In this document: positions 7,816 to 15,600 of the stretch, piece after piece | Position numbering within the stretch: the stretch's first letter is position 1 | Layout of the letters: every line of letters starts with the position of its first letter | Assembly (NCBI GenBank): GCA_947166305.1 | Contig: CAMVDV010000006.1 | Coordinates: forward strand, 32,664 to 96,663 | DNA: 64,000 nucleotides | Reading direction: 5' to 3' | Source of the DNA: an uncultured Prevotellaceae bacterium | GTDB taxonomy: Bacteria; Bacteroidota; Bacteroidia; Bacteroidales; Bacteroidaceae | Made by a program: the position numbers and the translations under genes | The notes under the pieces: model-generated | What the model was told of the DNA's origin: nothing | Databases searched by the model: none | Seen by the model: only the letters and a program-made list of their open reading frames with translations

Positions 7816-8739
7816 ATGACCGGCGAACTGCTTTCACTCCTTGTGGCTGTGATGTGGACCTTCACAGCCATCTTTGCCGAGATAGCCAGCAAGCGTATGG
7901 GCACGCTCGTGCTCAACGTTTGGCGCATGATTCTCACCATTCTCCTCCTCGGCCTCCTGCTCTGGGTGAGTTGCGGAAAGCCTTGGCCGCAGCACACCAC
8001 GCCCGAGGTGTGGAAATGGTTCCTGGCCAGCGGCTTCATGGGCTTCGTCTTCGGCGACTACTGCCTCTTCAACGCCTACATCGTCATTGGCAGTCGCTAC
8101 GCACAGCTCTTCATGACGCTCGGATGCCCCTTTGCTGCCATCACAGCCTGGCTCCTTTTGGGCGAAACGATGGGGCCTCTCGCTTTGCTCGGCATGGCCG
8201 TCACGCTCACGGGCATCGGCATCTCCATCCTCGGAAAAGACGATTCGGGCAGCCGCCACGTCACATTGCCGCCACGAGGCATCCTCCTCGGCATAGGAGC
8301 CGGTTTGGGACAAGGCGTAGGCATCGTCCTGAGCAAGCAGGGAATGCTTCACTACAGCGCTGCAGTCCCTGCCCAGGCCACCGACGTCGCCGCCATGATG
8401 CCCTTCGCAGGCACACAGATACGCGCCATGATGGGGCTTCTTGCCTTCGGCACCTCGCTCCTCCTGGCACGCAAGTTCGCCAGCTTCCTCCGCGCAGCCA
8501 CCGACCTTCGCGGTGCCGCAGCAGCCGTCGGAGCCGTACTGCTCGGACCCTTCTTCGGCGTCAGCTTCAGCCTTCTGGCCGTAAGCATGACCAACACCGG
8601 CGTGGCACAAACGCTCATGGCCCTCACGCCCGTCTTCATTCTCTGGCCCTCCCGACAGATTTTCGGCAAGAAGGTTAGCCTTCAGGAAGTCGTCGGCGCA
8701 GTCATTGCCGTGGCAGGAGCATCCCTTTTCTTCATCTAA
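7816..8739 (+). CDS. EamA/DMT superfamily transporter
   Basis: 307 aa integral membrane protein with about ten hydrophobic segments in two halves, typical for the drug/metabolite transporter superfamily. The first half contains MTGELLSLLVAVMWTFTAIFAEIASKRMG and LASGFMGFVFGDYCLFNAYIVIG; each half ends with an EamA-like stretch (LGCPFAAITAWLLLGETMGPLALLGMAVTLTGI; TLMALTPVFILWPSRQIFGKKVSLQEVVGAVIAVAG). Substrate cannot be predicted. The preceding 91 bp contain only a degenerate 9/27-bp repeat and no clear promoter box, so it may be read through from mtnN. Confidence 0.85.
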   Translation: MTGELLSLLVAVMWTFTAIFAEIASKRMGTLVLNVWRMILTILLLGLLLWVSCGKPWPQHTTPEVWKWFLASGFMGFVFGDYCLFNAYIVIGSRYAQLFMTLGCPFAAITAWLLLGETMGPLALLGMAVTLTGIGISILGKDDSGSRHVTLPPRGILLGIGAGLGQGVGIVLSKQGMLHYSAAVPAQATDVAAMMPFAGTQIRAMMGLLAFGTSLLLARKFASFLRAATDLRGAAAAVGAVLLGPFFGVSFSLLAVSMTNTGVAQTLMALTPVFILWPSRQIFGKKVSLQEVVGAVIAVAGASLFFI

Positions 8740-8806
8740 AAGCATAATTTTACGCCTTTAGCAAATATTTTTTCGCATTTAGCTTTTCACTTTTCGCTTT
8801 TCTTCG

Positions 8807-8814
8807 TACCTTTG
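8807..8814 (+). promoter_or_regulatory. -7 box of the tRNA-Ser gene
   Basis: TACCTTTG ends 19 bp before the first tRNA base; no matching TTG is seen at the expected upstream distance. Confidence 0.6.
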
Positions 8815-8833
8815 CATCCGTTTTAGGCAAAAA

Positions 8834-8920
8834 GGAGAGATGCCAGAGTGGTCGAATGGACCGCACTCGAAATGCGGCGTACTCTTACGGGTACCCTGGG
8901 TTCGAATCCCAGTCTCTCCG
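8834..8920 (+). tRNA. tRNA-Ser (anticodon CGA)
   Basis: 87 nt. Acceptor GGAGAGA (8834-8840) pairs with TCTCTCC (8913-8919), discriminator G at 8920; CCA is not encoded. The anticodon arm CCGCA/TGCGG encloses loop CTCGAAA, giving anticodon CGA for UCG codons. A long variable arm (around TACTCTTACGGGTA) marks a class II tRNA, and the T arm CTGGGTTCGAATCCCAG is perfect. Confidence 0.96.
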
Positions 8921-8974
8921 CATTTTAGGTTAACCAACTGCCTAAACAAACGCTAACACACTTTGTTTTAGCAT

Positions 8975-9010
8975 AAAAGGAGAATCCAAAGAGGTTCTTC
9001 TTTTTGTTTT
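8975..9010 (+). terminator. Hairpin terminator after tRNA-Ser
   Basis: AAAGGAGAA (8976-8984) pairs with TTCTTCTTT (8995-9003), eight Watson-Crick pairs and one wobble, followed by TTGTTTTTT. It lies 55 bp after the tRNA. Confidence 0.65.
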
Positions 9011-9147
9011 TTAGCGAAAATTCATTATAGATTAATTATAAAACGGTTTTGAAATTAATTACATTATATAGGTCTGAGTACAAGTTTTCCTCATGCAAAC
9101 ATGAAAACATTGTTCATAGCCAATCAAGAACAACTGTTCTTTAGCCT

Positions 9148-9284
9148 CTAACTTTCTTTTGCGTCGTTCCTGAATGCTCTTGGGCTCATACCTTTATGCC
9201 GCTTGAAAAACTTGCTCAGCGAGGGGACATCGGCAAAGTGCAGACGGTCGGCTATCTGCTGCACGCTCAGGGTTGACGTGCGCA
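9148..9284 (-). pseudogene. AraC-family regulator, C-terminal remnant
   Basis: Read on the minus strand the segment gives LSVQQIADRLHFADVPSLSK, then FFKRHKGMSPRAFRNDAKES and a stop at 9148-9150. This is the last helix-turn-helix and C-terminal signature of AraC/XylS regulators. Nothing upstream continues it: at about 9275-9285 the sequence switches to a plus-strand ferritin-like reading. No promoter or start is present, so it is a fragment left by a deletion or rearrangement. Confidence 0.8.
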
Positions 9285-9608
9285 GACCACTTCAGCGAAG
9301 AGATGGGCTGGGTGGAGAAGTTCACCGAGCGTATCCTTGACCTTGGAGGCGACGTGAAGTTTGAAGGTATGAAGAGCCGCGAGCTCATCAAGAACCCCAT
9401 CGAATACGTCAAGGCTGACCTCGCCATTCAGCAACCGGGCGTGGAACTCCTGCTCAAGTGCATGGAAACCGTAAAGGACGACCCCACCACCTACGACATC
9501 ATGAAGGACTACCTCAAGGACGAGGAAGAAGACCTCTACTGGAGCCAGGGCGCACTCGACATGATGGAGTGCATCGGCATACAGAATTGGCTGTTCACGC
9601 AAGTGTAA
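9275..9608 (+). pseudogene. Ferritin/bacterioferritin-like protein, N-terminally truncated
   Basis: The reading ADHFSEEMGWVEKFTERILD, GGDVKFEGMKSREL and later KDDPTTYDIMKDYLKDEEED, LYWSQGALDMMECIGIQNWL resembles the C-terminal two helices of Dps-like bacterioferritins of anaerobic Bacteroidetes (HFSEEM and DEEED carry likely metal ligands). About half of the expected four-helix protein is missing. The only possible start (TTG 9273) sits at the junction with the AraC remnant, so it is best regarded as a truncated gene. A functional short protein cannot be ruled out. Confidence 0.75.
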
Positions 9609-9712
9609 TGAAAAGATAAACAGTGAAAAGCTAAAGAGTTAAAAGATGAAGGTTAATCCTTTATTAAAGGTACGGTCATCCTTTAACTCTTTAACTTTTT
9701 TAATTCTATACA
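9607..9712. repeat. A/T-rich dispersed repeat (GAAAAG/AACTTTT family)
   Basis: The left half is rich in GAAAAG, GTTAAAAG; the right half in CTTTAACTCTTTAACTTTTTT, giving an imperfect inverted arrangement. The same text type recurs at 15315-15365, 15560-15600, 28240-28295, 31880-31960, 32218-32262, 41785-41835, 42368-42405, 47520-47605 and inside tilS. Confidence 0.6.
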
Positions 9713-9798
9713 TTATATATTATTAATCAAAACTTCGGGTTAAGAGGTTTCTGCCACGAAGTGACAATCATCTATGTTTATAGCTCCAGGAACATCAA

Positions 9799-9878
9799 TT
9801 AGTAGATTGCCATTTACTAACGTGTGGATTTCGATTTATTCACGTGTGGATTTCGATTTATTCACACGTGGATCCTCA
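9799..9878. repeat. 22-bp periodic array, locus 2
   Basis: Units start at 9799, 9821, 9843 and 9865. CGTGTGGATTTCGATTTATTCA is present twice (9821, 9843), preceded by a TTAGTAGATTGCCATTTACTAA-like unit and followed by a CACGTGGATC variant. CGTGTGGATT is shared with locus 4. Apart from this array and the A/T-rich repeat at 9607-9712, nothing is seen in the gap 9609-9922. Confidence 0.85.
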
Positions 9879-9922
9879 CAAACTGAGTAGAACTCCCGAA
9901 AAATAAATTAAATTATTACATT

Positions 9923-10321
9923 ATGGAATCAACAAAGAAAGTTTACGAGTTCCTGGAGAATGCCAAGACATTCTACCTGGCAACCGTCGAGGGCGACCAG
10001 CCTCGCGTTCGTCCCTATGGAGCAATGCTCTACTTCGAGGACAAAATCTACATCATGGCTTTTGGCAAGACCAACGCCACGCGTCAGATTGCTGCCAACC
10101 CTAAGGCAGAAATCTGTGCCTTCAAGGGCAAGACGCTCCGCATCGAGTGTACGCTCGTCGAGGACAATCGCCCTGAAGTAGGCAAAGCGCTGGTGGACAA
10201 GATGCCTGTGCTGAAGCCTGCGCTCGGCGAGAACGGCGAGAATGGCGTGATGTACTATCTCAAGGATGCCAAAGCCGACTTCTTCCAGATGATGGAACTT
10301 GTGGAAACTGTGACATTCTGA
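9923..10321 (+). CDS. Pyridoxamine 5'-phosphate oxidase-like FMN-binding split barrel protein
   Basis: 132 aa. KVYEFLENAKTFYLATVEGD, QPRVRPYGAMLYFEDKIYIM and FGKTNATRQIAANPKAEICA match the split-barrel flavin-binding family, in which small proteins of this size bind FMN or F420-like cofactors. Length is complete for the family. The small winged-helix-like protein follows after 24 bp, probably in the same transcript. Biochemical role unknown; general redox function is inferred. Confidence 0.85.
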   Translation: MESTKKVYEFLENAKTFYLATVEGDQPRVRPYGAMLYFEDKIYIMAFGKTNATRQIAANPKAEICAFKGKTLRIECTLVEDNRPEVGKALVDKMPVLKPALGENGENGVMYYLKDAKADFFQMMELVETVTF

Positions 10322-10345
10322 ACTCCAAAACATCATAAAATCATC

Positions 10346-10519
10346 ATGAAAGAACAAGTATTGAAAGCCATGCGCGAGGCAGGAAAGCCTGTTTCGGCCG
10401 GCGAAGTGACGACGGCTCTCGGAGCCGACCGCAAGGAAGTGGACAAGGCATTTGCCGAATTGAAGAAAGAAGGCGCCATTGTGTCGCCTGTCCGCTGCAA
10501 GTGGGAGCCTGCTAAGTAA
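10346..10519 (+). CDS. Small winged-helix-like protein
   Basis: 57 aa. MKEQVLKAMREAGKPVSAGE followed by VTTALGADRKEVDKAFAELK and KEGAIVSPVRCKWEPAK reads as a compact three-helix winged HTH with a beta hairpin. It is 24 bp downstream of the flavin-binding protein. Very small proteins of this type are common in Bacteroidetes and are annotated as transcriptional regulators, but DNA binding is not demonstrated here. The codon pattern is coding-like and the ATG follows a short A-rich leader. Confidence 0.7.
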   Translation: MKEQVLKAMREAGKPVSAGEVTTALGADRKEVDKAFAELKKEGAIVSPVRCKWEPAK

Positions 10520-10559
10520 ATTTATAAAGGAAAAGGTACGAGGATTCAAGAAATCTTCG

Positions 10560-10567
10560 TACCTTTG
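10560..10567 (+). promoter_or_regulatory. -7 box of ZIP transporter gene, close to the ATG
   Basis: TACCTTTG ends only five bases before the ATG at 10573, so transcription should begin at or next to the start codon, giving a leaderless or nearly leaderless mRNA. Confidence 0.6.
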
Positions 10568-10572
10568 CATTC

Positions 10573-11352
10573 ATGGAAACAATAGCCATAGGATTGCTCA
10601 TCCCCCTGCTGGGCACGATGCTCGGCTCCGCGTTCGTCTTCTTCATGAAGGACGAGATGCCCGAGCGCCCTAAGAAGGCTTTGCTCGGTTTTGCTTCGGG
10701 TGTGATGGTGGCAGCGTCTGTTTGGTCGCTCCTCATCCCCGCCATGGAGATGGAGGAGGGCAGGGGAGCATGGTCCGTTCTGCCAGCCGCAGCAGGTTTT
10801 CTGCTGGGCATTGGCTTCCTGCTTTTCCTTGACGAACTGACGCCTCACCTGCATCCTGGCAGCAACAACCCGGAGGGTCCTCGTTCGCGCCTCTCACGAA
10901 CCGCCATGCTTGCGCTTGCCGTCACCATTCACAACCTGCCCGAAGGCATGGCCGTCGGCGTGGTGTTGGCAGGTGCAGGACAAGGCGCATCGGGCATCAC
11001 CATGGCTTCGGCCGTGGCAGTTTCGCTGGGAATTGCGATACAGAATGTGCCCGAAGGTGCCATCATCTCCATGCCTATGCGGGCAGAAGGAAACAGCCGG
11101 TGGCGTTCTTTCGTGCTCGGAAGTTTGAGTGGAGTCGTTGAGCCAATAGGCGGACTGGCGGTCATCTTGCTCGCCTCCGTGCTCATGCCCGTCCTTCCCT
11201 ACATGTTGGCCTTTGCCGCCGGCGCTATGTTTTATGTCGTCGTCGAAGAGCTTATCCCCGAGGCTTCCACTGGTCGGCACTCCAATCTCAGCACCATCGG
11301 CTTTGCCGTCGGCTTCGTCTTGATGATGGTGCTCGACGTTGTGATGGGGTAA
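10573..11352 (+). CDS. ZIP family metal ion transporter
   Basis: 259 aa with about eight membrane helices. METIAIGLLIPLLGTMLGSAFVFFMKDEMPERPKKALLGFASGVMVAASVW is a typical ZIP start, so the ATG beside the promoter box is correct. Metal-site helices are clear: HNLPEGMAVG and IQNVPEGAI, plus VVEELIPEA near the C-terminus. The family moves zinc or other divalent metals into the cytoplasm. No metal regulator is adjacent. Confidence 0.93.
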   Translation: METIAIGLLIPLLGTMLGSAFVFFMKDEMPERPKKALLGFASGVMVAASVWSLLIPAMEMEEGRGAWSVLPAAAGFLLGIGFLLFLDELTPHLHPGSNNPEGPRSRLSRTAMLALAVTIHNLPEGMAVGVVLAGAGQGASGITMASAVAVSLGIAIQNVPEGAIISMPMRAEGNSRWRSFVLGSLSGVVEPIGGLAVILLASVLMPVLPYMLAFAAGAMFYVVVEELIPEASTGRHSNLSTIGFAVGFVLMMVLDVVMG

Positions 11353-11410
11353 TTTTATTATTGACCATTGATCATTTTCTATTGAATAACAAACAGAAAA
11401 CTATACATAT

Positions 11411-11959
11411 ATGGAAACAATCTATGATTTCAAAGCCCTGACAAGCAAGGGCAAAGAGGTGGACTTCGCTGCGTTCCGTGGAAAGGTTCTGCTCATCGTC
11501 AACACGGCCAGCAAATGTGGCTTCACGCCTCAGTTCGCCGGGTTGGAGGAACTTAACAAGAAGTACAGGGACAATGGACTGGCCGTCATCGGCTTCCCCT
11601 GCAACCAATTCAAGGAACAAGATCCTGAGGGCGACGAGAAGATTGAGGAGTTCTGCCAGCTTAACTATGGCGTCACCTTCCAGATTATGAAGAAGGGCGA
11701 CGTGAACGGCTCTGCCGCCGAACCCATCTTCGAGTTCCTGAAGGCTCAGGCTCCCACGGAGGAATACCACGGCCTGAAGGCGAAAGCTGCCAAGACGCTC
11801 TTCAAAGCCATCAGCACAAGCGTGGAGAAGGACAGCGACATCAAGTGGAACTTCACTAAGTTCCTCATCTCAAAGGACGGCAAGACCATCAAACGCTATG
11901 CTCCCACCACAGAACCCAAGGACTTCGAGAAGGACGTGGAGGCGATGCTAGCAGAGTAA
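11411..11959 (+). CDS. Glutathione peroxidase family thiol peroxidase
   Basis: 182 aa. Peroxidatic Cys36 in NTASKCGFTPQF, then GFPCNQFKEQDP with the catalytic Gln/Asn region and IKWNFTKFLIS with the Trp-Asn pair. This is the Cys form of the family; bacterial members generally use thioredoxin rather than glutathione. Length is standard and no signal peptide is present, so it should act in the cytoplasm on hydroperoxides. Next gene follows after 31 bp. Confidence 0.93.
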   Translation: METIYDFKALTSKGKEVDFAAFRGKVLLIVNTASKCGFTPQFAGLEELNKKYRDNGLAVIGFPCNQFKEQDPEGDEKIEEFCQLNYGVTFQIMKKGDVNGSAAEPIFEFLKAQAPTEEYHGLKAKAAKTLFKAISTSVEKDSDIKWNFTKFLISKDGKTIKRYAPTTEPKDFEKDVEAMLAE

Positions 11960-11990
11960 CAAACGACTCATTCCCAAATAACACTAAATC

Positions 11991-12737
11991 ATGGAAATCA
12001 AAGCACTCAGGATGTTCGACGGAGGGTTCATGAATCAGCCCTTCGCTTTCGGCGGAGAGGAAGGCAAAGAAGCCTTCGACGAACAAATCATCTATCGCAG
12101 TTCGCTGCAGAACTTTCTTATCGACACGGGCCAGGAAGTCATCCTTGTCGACACAGGCTTCAAGGCCAGCTACACCGCCCCTGCCAAGAAATTAGGCGCA
12201 CCGCTCTACATGGGCGAGAAGGTGATGGACTATATGGACGCCTTCGCCGCTCTTGGCTACAAGCCAGAACAGGTGACGAAGATCCTCATCACGCACAAAC
12301 ATCCCGACCACAGCGATTGCATCGGATACTTTCCGAACGCTAAAATCTACATCGGAACGGAGGATGCCGACGCCATGAAGCTGGAGGGAGAGAACATCGT
12401 CCGTGCCCAGTTCGGCGAATCCTACAAGAATTTTCCAAACGCCCAGCAGGTGGCGCCCGGCATCTGGTTCGTCGAAGCCAAGGGACACACTAAGGGCAAC
12501 AGCATTGTCATTGCCGAGGACGAAGGAATCTTCTACATGTTCCACGGCGACGTCACTTATTGCGACGCAGCTCTCAAGGCGAATAAACTCAGCATCGTCT
12601 TCGAGGACAAGGAAGCTGCACGCCAGACACTCGACCGCGTCCGCGAGTTCGTCAGCCAGAACCCCACCGTCTATCTCTCAACCCATTGCCCTGAGGGATA
12701 CGAGAACCTGGAGTTGAAGCGCATCATGAAGCTTTGA
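11991..12737 (+). CDS. MBL-fold metallo-hydrolase
   Basis: 248 aa. The metallo-beta-lactamase-fold signature is ITHKHPDHSDCIG (HxHxDH), followed by VEAKGHTKGNSIVI (metal His) and MFHGDVTYCD (metal Asp). C-terminal NPTVYLSTHCPEGYENLEL supplies a further His. The overall shape resembles lactonase/quorum-quencher-like MBL proteins, but substrate specificity cannot be told. It follows the peroxidase by 31 bp and its last 14 bp overlap the end of the convergent GH78 gene. Confidence 0.88.
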   Translation: MEIKALRMFDGGFMNQPFAFGGEEGKEAFDEQIIYRSSLQNFLIDTGQEVILVDTGFKASYTAPAKKLGAPLYMGEKVMDYMDAFAALGYKPEQVTKILITHKHPDHSDCIGYFPNAKIYIGTEDADAMKLEGENIVRAQFGESYKNFPNAQQVAPGIWFVEAKGHTKGNSIVIAEDEGIFYMFHGDVTYCDAALKANKLSIVFEDKEAARQTLDRVREFVSQNPTVYLSTHCPEGYENLELKRIMKL

Positions 12738-15309
12738 CGACAAAATCCCAGTGCCCTGAGCCTATCTCCCGCGAGAAAGTAGGAAGCAACACAACACCCT
12801 TCATGCCGACGGGCACACTCACCGACATCTTCAGCCGTCCGTCTGTAAGGCGGTCGGCACGAAGATGGACGACACCATACGGGCTCTCCAACGATGTTTC
12901 CACCCAGGTTATCTGTGGAGGAAGATGGGGTGAGAAGCAAACGAGGCGAGGGTTGTCGAAGCGGATGCCGCCGAGCCACGAATAAAGCCACGTCAGTCCG
13001 CCGCCAAACATCGGGTGGCAGTGGGAATTGCCGCCGTCCCATTGCTCCCAAGTCGTGGTGGCTCCTTGTTCAATCCAATGGCCGAAGGAAGGAAAGTCGC
13101 GCTGCAGGTAGGCTGAGAGCGCTTCGTTGGCAAGGCCGGCGCGGTCGAGTACGTCGAAGAAGAGCTTCGTGCCGAAGATACCGGTGTAGAGATGTCCCTT
13201 GCTTTCCTGCAAGTCGCGGCGCAAGGCTGCTGCGATGTTGCTGTCCTGCAACATATCGAACGCAAATATGTTGGAGCCTGCCGGTCCATAACTGCCCGTT
13301 TCCGTATTGTAGAAACGGCGGCGGAAAGCCAACCTTGTTCGCTCCTCGATGGCAGAGAAGCGAGTTTTGTCATCATCCTTGCCGAGCACCTTTGCAATGA
13401 AGGACATCCGCTTGGCACAAAGCCAATAGAAATAAGTATGGACGAGTGCATTGGACGGCCGAACGTCGGTGGGTGTACACCATTCGCCAAGGTTGCACCA
13501 GTAGGTCATGTCGTTGTTCGGCTGATAATGCTGTTCCATTGTTCCGTCATCGCCGACCCATGTGGCGAAATAGTCCATGAGCCGTAGCATCGAAGGGTAG
13601 TTCTCCCGGAGGACAACGGTGTCGGCATAGCACAGAAAGTAGTCGGATGGCATCAGAACCATTGCCGCGCTCCACGGTACACCACCGCCGCAACCAGGTT
13701 GCCAGGGTGCTCCGAAGGGCACAAAGCCTGTCCGAGGGTTCTGAGCCAAACGCATATCGGCAAACCACTTACGGTAGAGTGCCCTGGCATCGAAGGTCTG
13801 CATCACCATCTGGGCAGCGACTTGTCCGTCGCCCAAATAGGCTGAGCGTTCCCGATGCGGGCAGTCGCTGATGATGGAGCCGTGGGCATTGTCCAAAAGG
13901 GTGCGCCGCCAGATGCGATGTATCTGTGTGAGCAGGCTGTCGGAGCAGGCAAAGAAGCCCGTCTGCCGCAGCTCTGTGTTAACAGCCTCGGCATATATCT
14001 CAAACCCTTCCGCTGCCTTGTCTTCTGCGGAAGGCACATTGTCGGGACCAAGGCCTTTGATTTCCACCCGACGGAACACGAACCATGTGAAGCGAGGATG
14101 ATAGTTCTCCTTGCCGTCCCCTTTCATTATATATATATTCTCGCCGTTGGGCGATTCCGACAAATACCTTATCTCCACGCGCTGCCCTGCCTTGCCGCTG
14201 ATGCCTTTGAGATGAACCCATCCGGACACTTCTTCTCCGAAATCAAAGCGCCAGGTTCCGTCGTCGAGGCGTTCGGATGTCCTGGGGAGGAGGCGTTGGC
14301 AGACCTTGTCGGCGGGCGACGTCTGTGGCTCTAACGGTCCTTGAGGCGCGTCGCAGAGGAGTGCCTTGCCTGCCATGCTCCAGTCGGCTTGGTCGTGGAG
14401 CCTTGCGTCGAACGTCTCGCCGCCGTAGATGCTGCTGTGGGTGATGCCGCTCGGTTTGGCAAGCCAAGTGCCGTCGGTGCCGACGATACGCTTGGAGCCG
14501 TCGGCATAGGTGAGATGCAGTTGTGCTATGAGGCGTGGCTTGCCGTAGGGCATGGCAAAGCCGTTGCCTGAGCCAAAGAAGCCGTTTGCGAGCCATACAT
14601 CGAGGAAGTGCCTGCCCGGAGGGAGTAGGGGAGTGAGGTCATATCCGAGGTAGAGGCAGCGATAGCCAGTGAACTCATTGTCGATGGCCACGCGTGTCTT
14701 CTCGATGTCGTTGCGGTGCGTGTAGTCGGTCTGTGCAGGGACGAGGACATCGTCGCTCACCTTCCGGCCATCGACGTACAGCTCGAAGTAGCCAAGTCCG
14801 CAGATGAAGACGTGGGCATCCGCGAGTGGTTTGTCTATCACCACCTCTTTTCTGAACAACGGCGCCTCGCTGTCGGATCCTATCCACCTTGCCTGCCACT
14901 CGGAGGGCTGCAGGGCTGTGTGGAAACGCGCCGGCTGGCTCCATGCGGAGCGACGGCCGCGTCGGTCCCAAACCCGCACGCGCCAATAGCAATCGGCGTT
15001 GCTCGCGAGCGGTTTGCCTCCGTAGCGTATGTGCTGACTCTCGTCGCTTCTCGTCCGATGCGAGTCCCATAAGTCTGCTTTGCCTTGGAGGAGATTGTCT
15101 ATCGACGTGGCCACTTGTATCTGATAGGCTGTCTGGCGTTGGTTTCTCTCGTCGGCTTCGGCGATATTCTGCCACGACAGTCTTGGCAACCCTGTGCCGA
15201 CGCACATCGGGGCGGCAAGGTCTTCGCACTCCAGGCGGGTGGCACGGATGCGAGCCGACGAGGATTCGCAGGCGAAGAGCGCGATGAGGAAGAAGATTAG
15301 TTTAGGCAT
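12724..15309 (-). CDS. Secreted GH78 alpha-L-rhamnosidase-like protein
   Basis: 861 aa from the ATG at 15309, preferred to the longer in-frame reading because MPKLIFFLIALFACESSSARI is a signal peptide and the upstream part is repeat sequence. An N-terminal Ig-like domain (RATRLECEDLAAP, GTGLPRLSWQ) is followed by a beta-sandwich (ARWIGSDSEAPLFRKEVVID, GRKVSDDVLVPAQTDY) and an alpha/alpha barrel with the hallmark ISDCPHRERSAYLGDGQVA, then a C-terminal beta domain (GWVHL earlier; WLYSWLGGIR, LPPQITWVETSLESPYG). GH78 removes terminal alpha-L-rhamnose from glycans. Probably periplasmic. The next glycosidase (GH30) lies upstream on the same strand. Confidence 0.9.
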   Translation of the reverse strand: MPKLIFFLIALFACESSSARIRATRLECEDLAAPMCVGTGLPRLSWQNIAEADERNQRQTAYQIQVATSIDNLLQGKADLWDSHRTRSDESQHIRYGGKPLASNADCYWRVRVWDRRGRRSAWSQPARFHTALQPSEWQARWIGSDSEAPLFRKEVVIDKPLADAHVFICGLGYFELYVDGRKVSDDVLVPAQTDYTHRNDIEKTRVAIDNEFTGYRCLYLGYDLTPLLPPGRHFLDVWLANGFFGSGNGFAMPYGKPRLIAQLHLTYADGSKRIVGTDGTWLAKPSGITHSSIYGGETFDARLHDQADWSMAGKALLCDAPQGPLEPQTSPADKVCQRLLPRTSERLDDGTWRFDFGEEVSGWVHLKGISGKAGQRVEIRYLSESPNGENIYIMKGDGKENYHPRFTWFVFRRVEIKGLGPDNVPSAEDKAAEGFEIYAEAVNTELRQTGFFACSDSLLTQIHRIWRRTLLDNAHGSIISDCPHRERSAYLGDGQVAAQMVMQTFDARALYRKWFADMRLAQNPRTGFVPFGAPWQPGCGGGVPWSAAMVLMPSDYFLCYADTVVLRENYPSMLRLMDYFATWVGDDGTMEQHYQPNNDMTYWCNLGEWCTPTDVRPSNALVHTYFYWLCAKRMSFIAKVLGKDDDKTRFSAIEERTRLAFRRRFYNTETGSYGPAGSNIFAFDMLQDSNIAAALRRDLQESKGHLYTGIFGTKLFFDVLDRAGLANEALSAYLQRDFPSFGHWIEQGATTTWEQWDGGNSHCHPMFGGGLTWLYSWLGGIRFDNPRLVCFSPHLPPQITWVETSLESPYGVVHLRADRLTDGRLKMSVSVPVGMKGVVLLPTFSREIGSGHWDFVVKAS

Positions 15310-15380
15310 AGTATGTAATAGAGTTGAAAAATTGAAAAGTTGAAAAGGTAAAAAAGGTGAAGAAGTTGAAGAGGCTTGAA

Positions 15381-15468
15381 ATCTCCGCGTGCGGCGTTTG
15401 GCATCTCCGCGTGCGGCGTTGGCAATCTCCGCGTGCTGCGTTTGCAATCTCCGCGTGCTGCGTTTGCA
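15381..15468. repeat. 22-bp periodic array, locus 3
   Basis: ATCTCCGCGTG starts at 15381, 15403, 15425 and 15447, always 22 bp apart, alternating with CGGCGTTTGGC/CTGCGTTTGCA. GGCATCTCCGCGTGCGGCG at 15400 is identical to 39031 in locus 8. Confidence 0.9.
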
Positions 15469-15479
15469 GACAGACCATT

Positions 15480-15566
15480 CCAGCCCCCTCCAGTCCTCCT
15501 CCGAGGGGGAGGAGACTCGCCGCGAAAGCCCCTCCCCCCTTGGCGGAGGTTGGGAGGGGGCTGGCT
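15480..15566. repeat. Palindromic CCCCTCC...GGAGGGGG repeat
   Basis: Inverted C-rich and G-rich arms (AGCCCCCTCCAGTCCTCC against GGTTGGGAGGGGGCT) flank CTCGCCGCGAAAGCC. The same family is at 51310-51375 and, in frame, in uvrA, mutS2, tcdA and the S9 peptidase. It fills the rest of the 15310-15600 gap together with A/T-rich repeats. Confidence 0.75.
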
Positions 15567-15600
15567 TTTTAACTTTTCAACTTTTAAACTTTTCAACTTT

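Noticed and set aside
13855..14334. 159-codon plus-strand frame
   Set aside because: Lies antisense inside the GH78 gene, no independent support.
15310..15447. N-terminal extension of the GH78 protein
   Set aside because: The added residues come from the 22-bp array and A/T-rich repeat; the signal peptide starts at 15309.
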